In this document: piece by piece, positions 42,988-54,316 of the stretch
Layout of the letters: every line of letters begins with the position of its first letter
How positions within the stretch are numbered: the first letter of the stretch is position 1
Assembly: GCA_900312665.1 (NCBI GenBank)
Contig: ONZQ02000001.1
Location: 168,600 to 232,599 of the forward strand
DNA: 64,000 nucleotides
Reading direction: 5' to 3'
Source of the DNA: Cephalotrichum gorgonifer
Taxonomy: Eukaryota; Ascomycota; Sordariomycetes; Microascales; Microascaceae
Notes under the pieces: model-generated
The model's input: only the letters and a program-made list of their open reading frames with translations
Told to the model about the DNA's origin: nothing
The model's database searches: none
Position numbers and translations under genes: made by a program

Positions 42988-43372
42988 TAGGTCGGCACCT
43001 ATGCAGACAGCGATGCTTGGTTAGCGCGGGAACACCTGGTCAAGAGCTTGGTGAAGAGTCATACTGCAGGGCAAGCTTGAAGAGGTGTCAATTTTGGAAT
43101 ACAATCACTAATCTGAGCAAGTGCCGTGTCTGCTCCTGTCCGCCAAATACAGCTGTCTGAGTATCAAAAATAGAGTACTATAATCCATATTTCTTTACAG
43201 TGCATTCAGCCCATTTCATCACATTCCATTATGGATTTCCCCGACGCCCAGAGCAGGGGCAGCAATAGTTCTAGTTCCCCTTCTACTTCTGGGTACATTT
43301 TCATACGGGCGCAAAAAAAAAATCAAAAAGATTGGTCGGTACCCGAGTATTTCTCGGGTGCACTGGGGATTG
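42988..43372. other. spacer
   Basis: No gene. The last 60 bases before the tRNA hold the A-run and the ACCCGAG/CTCGGGT inverted repeat that flank the tRNA-Lys gene. Confidence 0.5.
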
Positions 43373-43445
43373 AGCCCAATGCGGGGGTCGAACCCGCAGC
43401 CTTCAGATTAAGAGTCTGACGCTCTACCGATTGAGCTAACCGGGC
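43373..43445 (-). tRNA. tRNA-Lys (CTT), copy 2
   Basis: Identical in sequence to copy 1 at 25740-25812. Anticodon CTT, no intron. The 3' flank again has GGGGATTGAGCC, then the inverted repeat ACCCGAG/CTCGGGT and a long T-run (minus strand), and the 5' flank repeats ATTTGTTGTG and CCTTAGTC. Confidence 0.95.
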
Positions 43446-44199
43446 GGGTTATTTGTTGTGACACTGTGACCGCGTAGATCACACTGTGAGCCTTAGTCAT
43501 AGCTAATGCCGCCACGAATGTAGTATTGACGCCCGGGCGGGCTCTACCGAGGACAGCATATGTTGGCTCTGTGGGTCTTGGATGGAGATAGCGGCCATAA
43601 TCAAGATGGTCGAATATCATCATTTGCGAAACGAAGATGGGCGCCTTGCCTCCATCCCAGGTGCCTCGGGTTAAATGCCTGGAGGACTTCGCCCCTGGGA
43701 ACTCCTGCGACGACAGATACTAGGCTACCTTGGGGAACTCAAGCCGCGGTGTCTCATTTGAAGCCAGAAGAATAGAGGGCTACACCTCAGATATCTGTTC
43801 GAGGCTAACACCGACAGTTTCCCTACGCTTCTAGACGGTACAACTGCCCTCCATAGTCCATCTACTGGCCCAATCACTACGCCGTGGGAAGGTGGCTCCA
43901 TATCGTCGGCTCATCGCTGGATGGAAAGGATCTGCCATTTTGGAGGTGTTTATACGGAAAGAGGGAAAGATATATCAGCAAATGCGAAGGCAAATGCAAG
44001 GGCAAGACCTGGGGGAATAGAAAGATACGAGAGATTTGTAGGGAAGGAAGAGAGAAATGCAAGTATAGCGGGTGCTCCCGGTTTAAGTAGCTTATGCCAG
44101 CAGGCCTCGGCCATCTGGGCGCCTTCCACAAGTTCTACGCAAAGAGATATCTCGGCCAGAAAAGGGGTCTTGATGTAGTATGCCGGAGATGGGGATATC
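43446..44199. other. spacer
   Basis: The first 70 bases are the duplicated 5' flank of tRNA-Lys. The rest has no credible gene; base composition is still ordinary and becomes A+T-richer towards 44.2 kb. Confidence 0.5.
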
Positions 44200-46274
44200 A
44201 GAAGTCAAGCGGCCCTGGCCAGACTATATCTATACTAAGCTCGATCAGATATCGACAGTTTATCAAACAACAGCAGAAGCTCACTCTAATCAGATATTAT
44301 ACCAGTCTATAAAAGGACTAAGACACTTACTAACAGCTTTATAGCCCTTGAACCTTGACCTCAGTCGAGGGCAGCTGGAATTGCTTATGATCTGGGGTAC
44401 TTTGAAATGGTAGGGAAACTTTGTGGCAGGCTGCCTAGGCTTCTTTATCTTCATGTTTACTATGCTCCCAGATAAATCTCTCTGACACTATCTTCACAGC
44501 TCTGGGTATTCTCCTGAACAGGGTTCTCTAGTACAGAACATCATATCTCCTACCACATCCAGGACTATTAATCCTGATCAAAATATACTAACCCTTCCAA
44601 GGCTGAGATATAAAGCTGATTCCTTGGCGAGACAGGCGGCCTCTCGGGGGGCCAGCAGCAATACAAGCCAGGTCTATATAATCTAGGCTTCCTACCCCTT
44701 CTCCCTTCTTCTTCATTTTCCTTCTATACACCTGGATCACACCCAAAAGTCTTATAAAAATCTAATACTTTGACTTTATCTTTCAAATCTTTCTCTATTA
44801 TCAAGTTATAGCTAGTAACTTTATTAATACCGAGTCTCTCCTATATCTCATCAATATTCCCAGAATATCATTAGCAGCTGGATTAGGATTCTCGTCAGAT
44901 ATATATAATTCCGAGGCTAAGGCAGCTATAGCTCTGATCTAGATTGGGGCCTGTACCCTAAATTATATCTATGACAACATAGCTAAGGAGATATCGGTCT
45001 GCCAACTCCACCTACCATCCTTATAGCCATCCTCAGAAACTAGTTAGGCTACTCGATAGCTGAATCTTGCCTGTCTATTCTACTAAATCTGCCTAAGAAA
45101 GTATAGGAAGTGTAGCTTAGCTGAACTCTCAAAAATATACTATATCAAGCAGTATCTAAGAAGAAGGTATAGAGGTGGTATAGGTGATAAGCAGAGTATA
45201 TAGCTACTGAATTATAAGAGAGAGAGATGATCTATAGAGGAGCAGTAGTTTGAGATATTCGATATTATCCTTCCCCAGAGGACCAGACCTATCTCAGTAT
45301 ACTATAAAGATAACTTTATAGATAACAAGTATCTTGAATTTCTAATTGCACAAGGGCCTACGATCATGGAGAAATTCAGTATTTCCCAGAGTACCCTATA
45401 TCAAGGACTCGCTGAAGTCTGCACCTTGTGGTATAGAAGCTACAGAATAGAGAGTGGAGGAGAGAGCACTAGCTTTTCACCTTCCAGACTGGTATATTCG
45501 ATACAGATAGGTCAGTATACAATATACAAGTAGGAGACTATCTGCCCAGAGGGCCCCAGGCTGCCCCTGAACTATTTATTACCTTATATAACCCTCTATG
45601 AAAAGTACAGTGAACTAGCCAGGGCCTTTAGATACTCTGAACCGGATATCCTATCTACAGCTGCTAAGAGTCATCATTTATATAGTAAGGGACTCCCCTA
45701 AACTCCTAAAGACGACCTGGCTGGTTCCTTCAGGTCTGCAGCTAGAACTCTCTTAAGTTATCATAGCCTCAGGTAATCGGAGAGAGCTAAGATGTTATAG
45801 GAAAGGTAGAATCCCCCTCCTCGACTGCCTCCTTCTCTCCTATCGAATTGTAGGCTGGCTAGTAATAAAGGTGCCAAAGCCCTGATCATAGATTAAACCT
45901 TTATAAGAGCCCCCAATACTTCTAGGCGAGGATACTCTTATAATGACATTGGTGCAGCTACAGCTATAACTAGTTGAGATAAGGACAATAGACAAGAAAG
46001 ACCTGTCTCTGGATCTAGCCTGTCTACCTCTCTACCAATTATCTTCAATCGCTCCTAGCTGAGATCATTATCTTTCCCTATACTATATAGCCGAGTTATC
46101 TTTGGACAGACTATCTCAATATATACTACATGCCAATCTATATCCCTGTCAGGAGTCTTAGAGAGGCTACAGAAGAAGGTGAAGCTAGCGAGGGAGACAC
46201 GAGCATCTCTAGGGAACACAGCCTGGGAGAAGTAGAAGCATAGGGTTTCCAAAGAGTTGGATAAGCTCAAAGTC

Positions 46275-46362
46275 AATTGGACCTCACAGTGAGGTCCCAG
46301 GGAGAGTTCGGATAAAGTTGAAGTCAAAATCATATCTCACAGTGAGGTCACAGGGAGGCCCC
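46275..46362. repeat. short direct repeat in the AT-rich island
   Basis: CTCACAGTGAGGTC-CAGGGAG occurs twice about 60 bases apart (46283 and 46336). Each copy contains the small palindrome CCTCACAGTGAGG or TCTCACAGTGAGG. It sits in a patch of more normal composition. The role is unknown. Confidence 0.6.
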
Positions 46363-48478
46363 AACACAATATCGAAAGAAGGGACGAAGGAAGGGAGGAA
46401 GTATAAGAAGGGAGGAGTCCTCCAACAAGAGAAGGAAAGGAAGAAGGAAGTTAGCGATTAGTGAAATCAAACCGGCACCCGTAGAGTGCGCCAGCCATCG
46501 GTGCCGGTTCTATCACTACGGGCTCGCAGGTAGCTCCCTGTGAGGTACCTTCGAGGTGATATCATATTCACCCTATCACTCCACATCAGTGGCCTATTAC
46601 TTGTGTGTCTGCCGACCACTACAATCCCTCGATATTCATAAAGGATCGCAAAACAGATGATCTCTGCAGTATTGGACAGATATCACGCTGAGCTATTAGA
46701 TCTGAGGCTCCTGTAAACAGATTCTGGAAATATTCATACTCTGGATCAGACTTTGAACAGATTCGGTCATCACCATATAATGAACCTGAACTCTTTGATA
46801 TATCGGAGATCAAATAATATGAAGTATCCTAGGGGAAAAGCCAGTATATCTGTATTTAAGCCAGAGCTTTACAGAAGGGAAGCATGATCTTGTCAGCCAG
46901 TCTACTGAGTTATACCGGCCTCTGCACTGATATACCGGTCACTACTAGATTGGAATAGTCAGTTGGTGGTGTATCTGCTGTTTGGTATTGCTAAGTAGTA
47001 CTCATTGCTTCTTTGCTAAATAGAAGGTGATATATAAGTACTACAGATCTCAACTATATAGATAAAGTCCAAGTGAGGAGATAAAGATAAGGGATTAATA
47101 AAGGAGATATCTTTTTCCGGCTATATAATGAATTGCAGAGGCTTGGGGGAGAGGGCAGTATAATATAGTACTATATGATATCAGGGCTGGTTTTTCGGGA
47201 TCATTATCTAGTATGAGGACTAATGAGGTTAGATAGATGAGAATAGTAGTGGTATAAAGATATATATAGTCTACTGGCTGGTGGTTGAGCATTTATTGTC
47301 TATCTCCTATACTGACTAGATAGCCTGGTAATAGCAGGAAGGCTTTCTGGTAAACTGTATAATGATTATCTTATCCTCTAGCCCTTTTATCTGCTACTTT
47401 AGCTATTCTAAATCCGGCTCTGGCTAGGTAAGTCAGCAGGCTGCTATTCTTTCTGCCTTCTAGATGAGTTAGTAGGTTACTGCCTCCTTTATCTGCCGGA
47501 TATAGTCGTCCCTGAGTAGATACTATATAGATATAGGGTTAGATCTCTATCTTAGCTCTAGCAATACTATATAGGCCTAGCAGATATATCTGAGATGTAT
47601 AAGCAACCTCCTGGGAGACTAGTAGGTAGCCTGCTGTTCTGTTGACTGTATGTAGGATGATAGTGCAGAGGTTAGGGGTTATGATATGATTTATAGAATA
47701 ATACTATATAGAATACTTATAATCTAAACAGTATCAGGTTTCGGATATCTATGATGATATCTGGCTTGACTGTATATGAAAAGGGTATCGACTACTATAT
47801 AATTAAAATAGATAAGATCAATCCTATAAATATCTGGTATTATAAATTGTAATAAAGAGCCTATCTATCTCTATATAGCTATGATATTGTCTATTATTTT
47901 CTATAACCCTGTCTTCTGAACTGACTTCTTATTCTATAGCCTTCTGCTTCCTGGGATCATACTGTATACTATCCTGCTTATTATTACTACTACTATAGAG
48001 CACTTTTTTTCTATCTTGGCTGCCTGCTGGCGATCTACTGCCCCGGCTCTGAGTAGAAGGGTCTGTATTGTATCCAGCAGGCAATCTGGAACTCGTTGAT
48101 GCCTGCAGTTTGTCTGCTACTTGGATATCTGCAGGCTTTAACCTAACTGTAATATTCAAGCTAAGATTTATTTCGAGAAGCCTCGTTCTATACGTTATCA
48201 TTATGAATCCAGTTATATACTGGCAGTAGATCAGGAGGGAATATGTTCTTGTATTTCGGATTGGACTTAATTTTATTATCACCCTAGATAGCTCATCTAT
48301 AGAACCATTCTATCCAGGCTTAATACTCCTATCAGAGTATTTTGGGGCCTTAGGATACAGTATATCGATATACTTCAAAATAAATCAGTTGAGTATTATA
48401 CTTCTTGAGTTGTACTCCGGTAAATTTTCTCTTCGACCCTGCAGAACATAGTAGAGATGAAAGTAGGATAAAGATATC

Positions 48479-48780
48479 TTGGATAAGCCAATAATAAGGT
48501 ATGAACTACTTCTCTGGATCAGAGATATAGTATCCAGGCCAGAGCTGGGCCCTGTCCAGCTGATTTATACTGGCTGGCCTGAAGCCAAGTTCCTGTACGA
48601 TATCCCCTCGTTGATAGGTAAGGGAAACAGCTTAGTATTTGACAAGCAGACTATCAATATCGATATCTGATTATATATTACAGTATAGCTTTCATAATAA
48701 TATGACTTTCAGGACAGGTGCTTATTCTAGGATCTCCTCGAGTTGATCTAGAGTAAGGTTGGGGATAGGACTGACAGGCT
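48479..48780 (+). pseudogene. NACHT/STAND domain remnant with RIP-like stops
   Basis: One frame reads WIRDIVSRPELGPVQLIYTG, then WPEAKFLYDIPSLIGKGN and FDKQTINIDI. This resembles the NACHT core following Walker B (ordinarily TSRPE, then a Leu/Ile-rich stretch, D-K-Q-A-V-N-x-D-I-R-S-Y). After the TGA the same frame continues: LYITV, stop, LS, two stops, YDFQDRCLF, stop, DLLELI, stop, SKVGD. Nearly all stops are where Arg (CGA) or Gln (CAG/CAA) is expected, as C-to-T change would give. I infer a dead NLR-like (STAND) gene inside the AT-rich island. Confidence 0.65.
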
Positions 48781-49199
48781 AATAAGTTTGTACAGGGTTT
48801 CCTTAGTTCGATAACAGGTCCAATCTCTGTTCTTACAGATATTTTCACGAAAAGTCCTCCTCTCTGCTCTCTTCTCCCTTGCCGTTTCCCTCGTCTCGTG
48901 GGTTGTCAAATCGTATCGGCTCCGCAGGGACCGAAATGCACAACACTAGACGACCAGAGGTAAATGCTCTACTGTATTGTGTGGCCAGCTCACCACAGAC
49001 GGCAACACCTGGCTGCCTCTTTCGGACCCGCTCACGCTAGCCCCCCTCGAGCTGGTACACGTACGTGTACTTCCCCTAACAGGCATCTCCATCTTCTATC
49101 CTACTTCGCGAGACGACTGCAGCGCGGACGTGTGTTGAATGAATACCCTAGGAAAGGTGGATGAGTGCCTAATTCCTACTTTGGTCGAATTAATCACCC

Positions 49200-49880
49200 A
49201 ATCCCACGGTGCTCAAGTACTTGATGATGGTTGCTGGATCTATCTTGATTATGTATTAGCGGCGTGCGAGAAATCGTAATTTGAGGTCGCGAGAGCGTAC
49301 TGATCGTTCACCGGCGATCCCGACGTTGCATATTGTACGTAGTCCAGTTCTAGTGCCTTCCAACTGCCGCGTTCTCGGGATCGTCTGTAGTGGACTCGAA
49401 GCGTAGCTTCAAGTCCCCACGGACGTGAAACAGGTTACGTCTCTCGATCTACAGCAGGTTAGTAATTAAATAGTGAGGCTATCCGCAAAACTCATACCGA
49501 AGGCTTGCTGCTAGCGAGAGACACGCTAGGGATGTCCATGCAGACTTCCCTAAGAATGTCTCGTAGCCACGTGCATTTGATGTCGACGTAGGAAGTCGTC
49601 TTCTGGGTCATCCTGTCTGCAGTCCGGTTAGCAACGCTTTATCCAAAGAGGCGCGAAACTTACCAATTTTGTCGCGAACGACGAACACGTACTGATCAAG
49701 TTCATCGCCTCGGGAATCGGTCGGATCGGCCAGCCTATAGGGAATCACTCAGTCCGCGCTCCACTTCCAAAAGGGCTCACTCGTCTTCGAATCGAACACA
49801 ACCCAGTATAGCTGAGCAATCTGCGTAGTCATCTACACCGGGATCGTCACAGTCGGGTTCAAGCAAGCACTGGGTAGAGG
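49200..49880 (-). pseudogene. AAA-ATPase-like N-terminal region fragment
   Basis: Splice-compatible minus-strand blocks read in order: CDDPGVDDYADCSAILG and VRFEDE, then LADPTDSRGDELDQYVFVVR and DKIG, then YVDIKCTWLRDILREVCMDI and PSVSLASSKPS, then IERRNLFHVRGDLKLRFEST and TDDPENAAVG before a stop. Introns with GT-AG ends lie between them. The pattern (VVR, VDIKS-like, LRDILREV, SL, LFH) matches the region ahead of the ATPase in large fungal AAA proteins of the DUF7025 type. The ATPase itself is absent, and the frame is lost after the last block (ALELDYVQYATSG continues in another frame). I infer a fragment, possibly transposed. Confidence 0.4.
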
Positions 49881-50109
49881 CGTGCGGCGGGCGCAAGGGA
49901 CAGGTTTATTTCACGGATCTAGATGGCCACGAATTTACGACTGAGCTAAGGGACAGGGTAGAACAAACTGTGGACGGAAACCAATGTTTCTCCTGGCAAA
50001 GCACTAAATCAGAGCGGGCATTCTGGGCGAGGGAACTGCCGAAGGGAGCGAAGAAGGGCGGTAAGACGACGGTTGCGGATGGGGTTTGATTGCGACCGGG
50101 AATTCTTTT

Positions 50110-51372
50110 GGGTTACGATTAGTTGAAGAAGGCGCTAGCATCTCGTCTCGCGAGACTCTGCGCAAGGCTGTTCATGTTCTCCGAAGGGATGATGTGGATT
50201 ATCTATAAAGTGGGCGTTTATGTGCTAGCTGTAAGAGATGTTTTGCAGAATAAGGAATAGATCGTTCTGCTACAGTACTGTACATAACAATAAGCAGGAG
50301 TACTGTATGCCACCTGGCGGAGACACATCAGGCGTCCTCCATCCCCGATGAACTTGACGACCCTACGTGCTATTCCTCCCCTCGTATCTCTGGTGCAGAC
50401 CGTTCTGGCCCGCCCCACTCTCTTACAACATGAATTGCCCCTCCCCTTCCCCTCCCAAGGCTTCTGCAGCTCCTCCAAGACTATCTTACCATTGGGCGTC
50501 AGTCTGCGACTTGGTAAACGAAATCCCGTCCTGTTTTGTCATTTCTTCGCTTTACACCTAGAAAGTCTCCAGGGGAAAAGGACACGCCTCTTCATATCTA
50601 GGAGGCGGTCCAGGCCCTCCCCCTATTGGGTTAGTCTCATTAAACGGAGAATTTGTATTTAAGCTTCGGTTCGCTCCATGTTCCCGCTTGGACTGCTACG
50701 CAATGTAAGGGGCCGCCCCCACCCGAGCTATCCGGCCATCACGAGAAAGACTGCGAGTGATTACCCAGGAGTGATATTATTCCTGCTGTCACTCAGGTAT
50801 CGATTAATGCCCCCTCGGTATAAATTTATGGTAAATTGGCTTCCTTTTAACTTCAAATAAAGCGCAGATTACTGCCCCAGAACCCACGAACAGTTCTCTC
50901 GCAAATAGTTACCTCTTTTCCCCAGAAGGAGCAGCGGGGCAGGGTTGTCCAGCGGAATGGCGGGTCCGTGCGCAGCCGGACTGCTATTAACGGCTAGCGT
51001 GATAGAAAACCGAATTATGTTTCTCTGAAGGATTGTGTTTCTCTGAAGGATCACGCCGTCATGCCCAATAACGGATTGGCCAACTAGCCAAGACGCCGCC
51101 GAGTATTCATTAATTACCAGGCACTTATGTGCGTAACATTCAGTTACCGATACGTCGCAATACATTCATTATGGGCACTCGCTCCTCTTTTAATAGTAGC
51201 AGCCTATTCGTCTCTTGTGTAATCACTTTCACTCCCACTCGGCGCATTTACCCCAGCAAATTCCCTCACCTTGATTTGGCTCCCCGCCACCGCCACCGAC
51301 CCAGCACGACTTCACCTACACTACAAATATACATCCTCGTAAAATCACTTCCTTTGTTCCTCAAAAGCGACA
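50110..51372. other. spacer upstream of the third MDR gene
   Basis: No credible gene in about 1.26 kb. A tandem TGTTTCTCTGAAGGAT repeat, two copies, is at about 51018-51053. The last part would be promoter and leader of the MDR gene; it is C/A-rich near the ATG. Confidence 0.5.
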
Positions 51373-52532
51373 ATGACCTCCCCTACCCCTCCCCCCACGA
51401 TCCCACCGACGATGCGCGCCTGGCTGCGGCTGGGCCGCGGACCGGCCGCCACGTCCCTTACACTCTCTAACTCACACCCAACACCGACCGTGGCGCCAGA
51501 CTCGGCAGACGTGCTCGTGCGCGTGGCATATGTGGCGTTGCAGTTCAATGGCGAGATGCTGATGCAGCTGCCGTCGCTCCCCGGCGTGGGTGCACCCACG
51601 CGCATTCCCGAGATGGAGTTCTCCGGCTTCGTGGCCGCCGCGGGCTCGCGCGTCCCGCCGGAGCTGCGCGAGATCGGCGCCCATGTGGCCGCCGCTCACT
51701 CGGTCGCCTCGGTATTCTTCTGGGGAAGTGGCGCGATGGCCGAGTACGTCAAGATACCGGCGAGCGGGACCGTCCGGCTCCCAGATGGCTTCGACATGAA
51801 GATGGCGAGCGGCATCGCCTGCTGCGGGACCACGGCGCTCAAGATGCTGCGGGCCCGGGGCGTGGGACCGGGTGACAGGGTCTTGGTGAACGGCGCTAGC
51901 TCATCGGTGGGCTCCCTGTTCGCCCAGATTTGCAAGTCCAAGGGTGCTACTGTAGTGGGCGTAGCTAGCGGGAAGAATGAGGAGCTTGTTCGCGGCCTGG
52001 GTGTTGACGAGGTTGGTTTCTTTTCCATCTTTCCTTCCACCAAAAAAAGTATATGCCCTCCTATCAGATGTGTGCTGACCTTAGGCTGCTCTGCTAGTTT
52101 GTCGACTATACCGCCCACTCTTCGTTGCCAGCATATCTCAAGTCCAAGTACTCCGGTGAGCTGCAGTTCGATGCGATTTTCGACTGCATCGGCGTGCAGT
52201 CGCTCTTTGTCCAGTCGCCCGACTATCTTAAGCCCTCGGGTGTGTTTATCAATATTGGCGGAGTCGACAGCAGTATCATTAAGTTGTTGTTAAATTTACT
52301 TATCAATGCCTATTTACCAAGATGGCTCGGCGGCGTACCTCGCCACTATGTCATGTTCAGCACTTCGCCCATGAAGGACGACATGACTGTCATATCAAGA
52401 TTGATCGACGAGGGCAAGGTGCGCGTCCTGGTCGACTCGGTGTGGAACATGGAGGATCTGGTCCAGGCATACGCGCACATTGCAACTAAGCGCGCGCGGG
52501 GCAAAGTAGTCATCAAGCTTGGGGGGGACTGA
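51373..52532 (+). CDS. MDR-superfamily oxidoreductase (zinc-ADH/quinone reductase-like)
   Basis: Two exons, 51373-52011 and 52098-52532, phase 0 junction (GVDE|FVDYTA), 357 residues. A Pro-rich N terminus precedes the GroES-like domain (VAYVALQFNGEMLMQLPSL, GDRVLVNGASSSVGSLFAQI). The Rossmann glycine motif NGASSSVG is present, then VFINIGGV and the end ARGKVVIKLGG. There is no zinc-ligand set. The closest pattern is the RTN4IP1/zeta-crystallin-like reductase group. It lies inside the decayed accessory zone but is itself intact. Third MDR gene of the window; substrate unknown. Confidence 0.9.
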
Positions 52533-53584
52533 TCGATATTGATCCATCGATACGTCGAGAGCGGGGTGGTTGTTGTTGTAAGGAGAGATGTGTACTAATC
52601 AGGAAGGGCTGACAATGTGTATTGATTTGGGATCGCAAGAGTTACCACGACAGAAGAACAAGAAGGGGATTTATCAGCGTAAGGTCACCTTGGAGAAGAA
52701 GACTCAGCCGAGGCACCTGGACTAGAACACCCTGTTCAGAATATGACGAGGTGGAAAGCTAGGATTGTTCTGAAAACTTGGCTTGATTGTCGAGAGTGGA
52801 GTGTGCTCGGTCAAAGAGCGTTGGTGCGGCAGCCTGGGTTTCTGGAACGAAGTTCACGGAGGATGAGGATTGCTTATCAAACTCGAGGAGATTGATTGCC
52901 TACGTTGGGTTGAGATCAACAGGCGGTTCTCGAAAGAAAGAATTTCGAGGGCGAAGCCAGGGCACTCTGCAGGTCAGATACTCGAACAAGCTGAAGGGAA
53001 AGGGAGCAGCAGGCAGGAGGCCGAAAGTACCACGGCACAGATAGGGAATGGCTCACGGTCATAGAAGCTTCTACAAGGCTCCAAGCTTCTCAGGTGATGG
53101 CGCCCAGGAAGCCCCTTTCCGCATCACGGTAGTCACTCCTGTCGTCGAAACTCGGCGTGTACGACATGACAACTCGAGTCTTCGCTATTCATATTTCTGT
53201 TGTTAGCTAGCACTCGGCCAGACTCACAGGACGCTGAGCTTACCTAATGTATGAAATGGCGGTGCCAATCGTGTTTTTCGAACTCGCTTCTGTGATTTCA
53301 AGTTACTGCACCAAGAAGAGCAGCGACAGGAAATTTGACGACGATGCTTTCAGCTATTTAGCAGGATTGAAGAATGCAGTATATCATATGATGCGCGAGC
53401 CATAGAGCTCATTCCGGTTAATAATCGCTGACGTCCTGCAGCCCTTGGTCACTACTCTAGCTATCACGCGAGATTCCTCATGGAGGTCATACGAGTATCT
53501 GACCAGCTGGGGATATCCTCCTATCCCCCAAAAACCGGGAGAAGAAGGTCCTAAGGCGCTAGGGGATGAAGTATACGAAAGCAG
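52533..53584. other. spacer
   Basis: No credible gene. Ends at the 26-base tandem duplication listed separately. Confidence 0.5.
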
Positions 53585-53609
53585 CTAGGGGATGAAGTAT
53601 ACGAAAGCA
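53558..53609. repeat. perfect 26-base tandem duplication
   Basis: The unit GCTAGGGGATGAAGTATACG AAAGCA occurs twice in immediate tandem (53558-53583 and 53584-53609). It covers the end of the minus-strand ORF listed next. Perfect identity suggests a recent event. Confidence 0.95.
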
Positions 53610-53780
53610 TCTGTTTGCTGAACGGCTTGGATAAGGTCATCCTGCCATCCTCGGGTCTCATTCATATGATCAACGAAGACTGCTCTAATATCCTTGTCTT
53701 GTACCTTCATTTCATGGCTTAGGCTTTCATACATATCTTTCGCCCACTCACTTTCGCGATTGTCAGCGCTAGGCACGATG
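53585..53780 (-). CDS. possible C-terminal fragment of an unknown protein
   Basis: The minus-strand frame reads ESEWAKDMYESLSHEMKVQD, then IRAVFVDHMNETRGWQDDLI and AVQQTDAFVYFIP before the stop. It has protein-like amphipathic composition. No ATG is in frame nearby, and upstream the frame changes to Ser/Arg-rich sequence, so it would be the last exon of a broken gene. The stop codon lies in the first repeat unit's neighbour, so the tandem duplication altered the 3' end. I do not recognise it. Confidence 0.25.
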
Positions 53781-54316
53781 GTATCGGAGGTCGTCCGGAG
53801 CCAGCGAGAGGGTCTCCCAGAGCCAGATTTCCAGGAGGCGCTGCGGGACCTCGTGGGGCGAGAGCTTGGATATGCTGTAGAGGAAGTTAGGCGATGCATT
53901 ACTGGTTTGGTTTTCGAAGTTATAGTCCCCGCAATCGTTGATAGAGTCTCTCCTCACCCTCAGAGATGTATATATCTGCGCTCGGTGGGCCTTGCAACTG
54001 AGATGGGCGCTAAGGGCGCAGGCACGGTTGCGCTGCTGGTGAAAGGGAATGAGCGAAGTCTGACATTTCGAATAGCGGACGCACGTGATTCACTTTTGCA
54101 CGGACTTGGACCCAAAACCACATCTAAAGTCAGATGGATCCCGTGGCAGTACATTACACAGCTGCCTGTCACTCAATTGAGGGGTTAGCATGCAGCTGCA
54201 ATATCATTGGACTGGCGATTGCTCTTAACTGGCCTCGAAGACTTTTGACTTCAGCCGCAGACTGACTCAAACTAAAGAGCCCCATTGTTATCGCCGTATA
54301 AAACGGGGACCCGCTA

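Larger units (their letters stand above)
44200..48880. other. AT-rich island, RIP-like
   Basis: The sequence is visibly richer in A+T than its surroundings, dense in TATA, CTAT and TAGATA motifs, with many TA steps and few CpG. Long frames are absent on both strands; the few open stretches are broken by stops. One patch (about 45249-45528, plus) is open for 90 codons, and another (about 46155-46290) reads as a charged helix broken by one TAG. At the right end a NACHT-domain fragment can still be read. C-to-T decay (RIP) of repeated DNA explains the pattern. No terminal repeats or target duplications were identified by eye. Confidence 0.7.
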
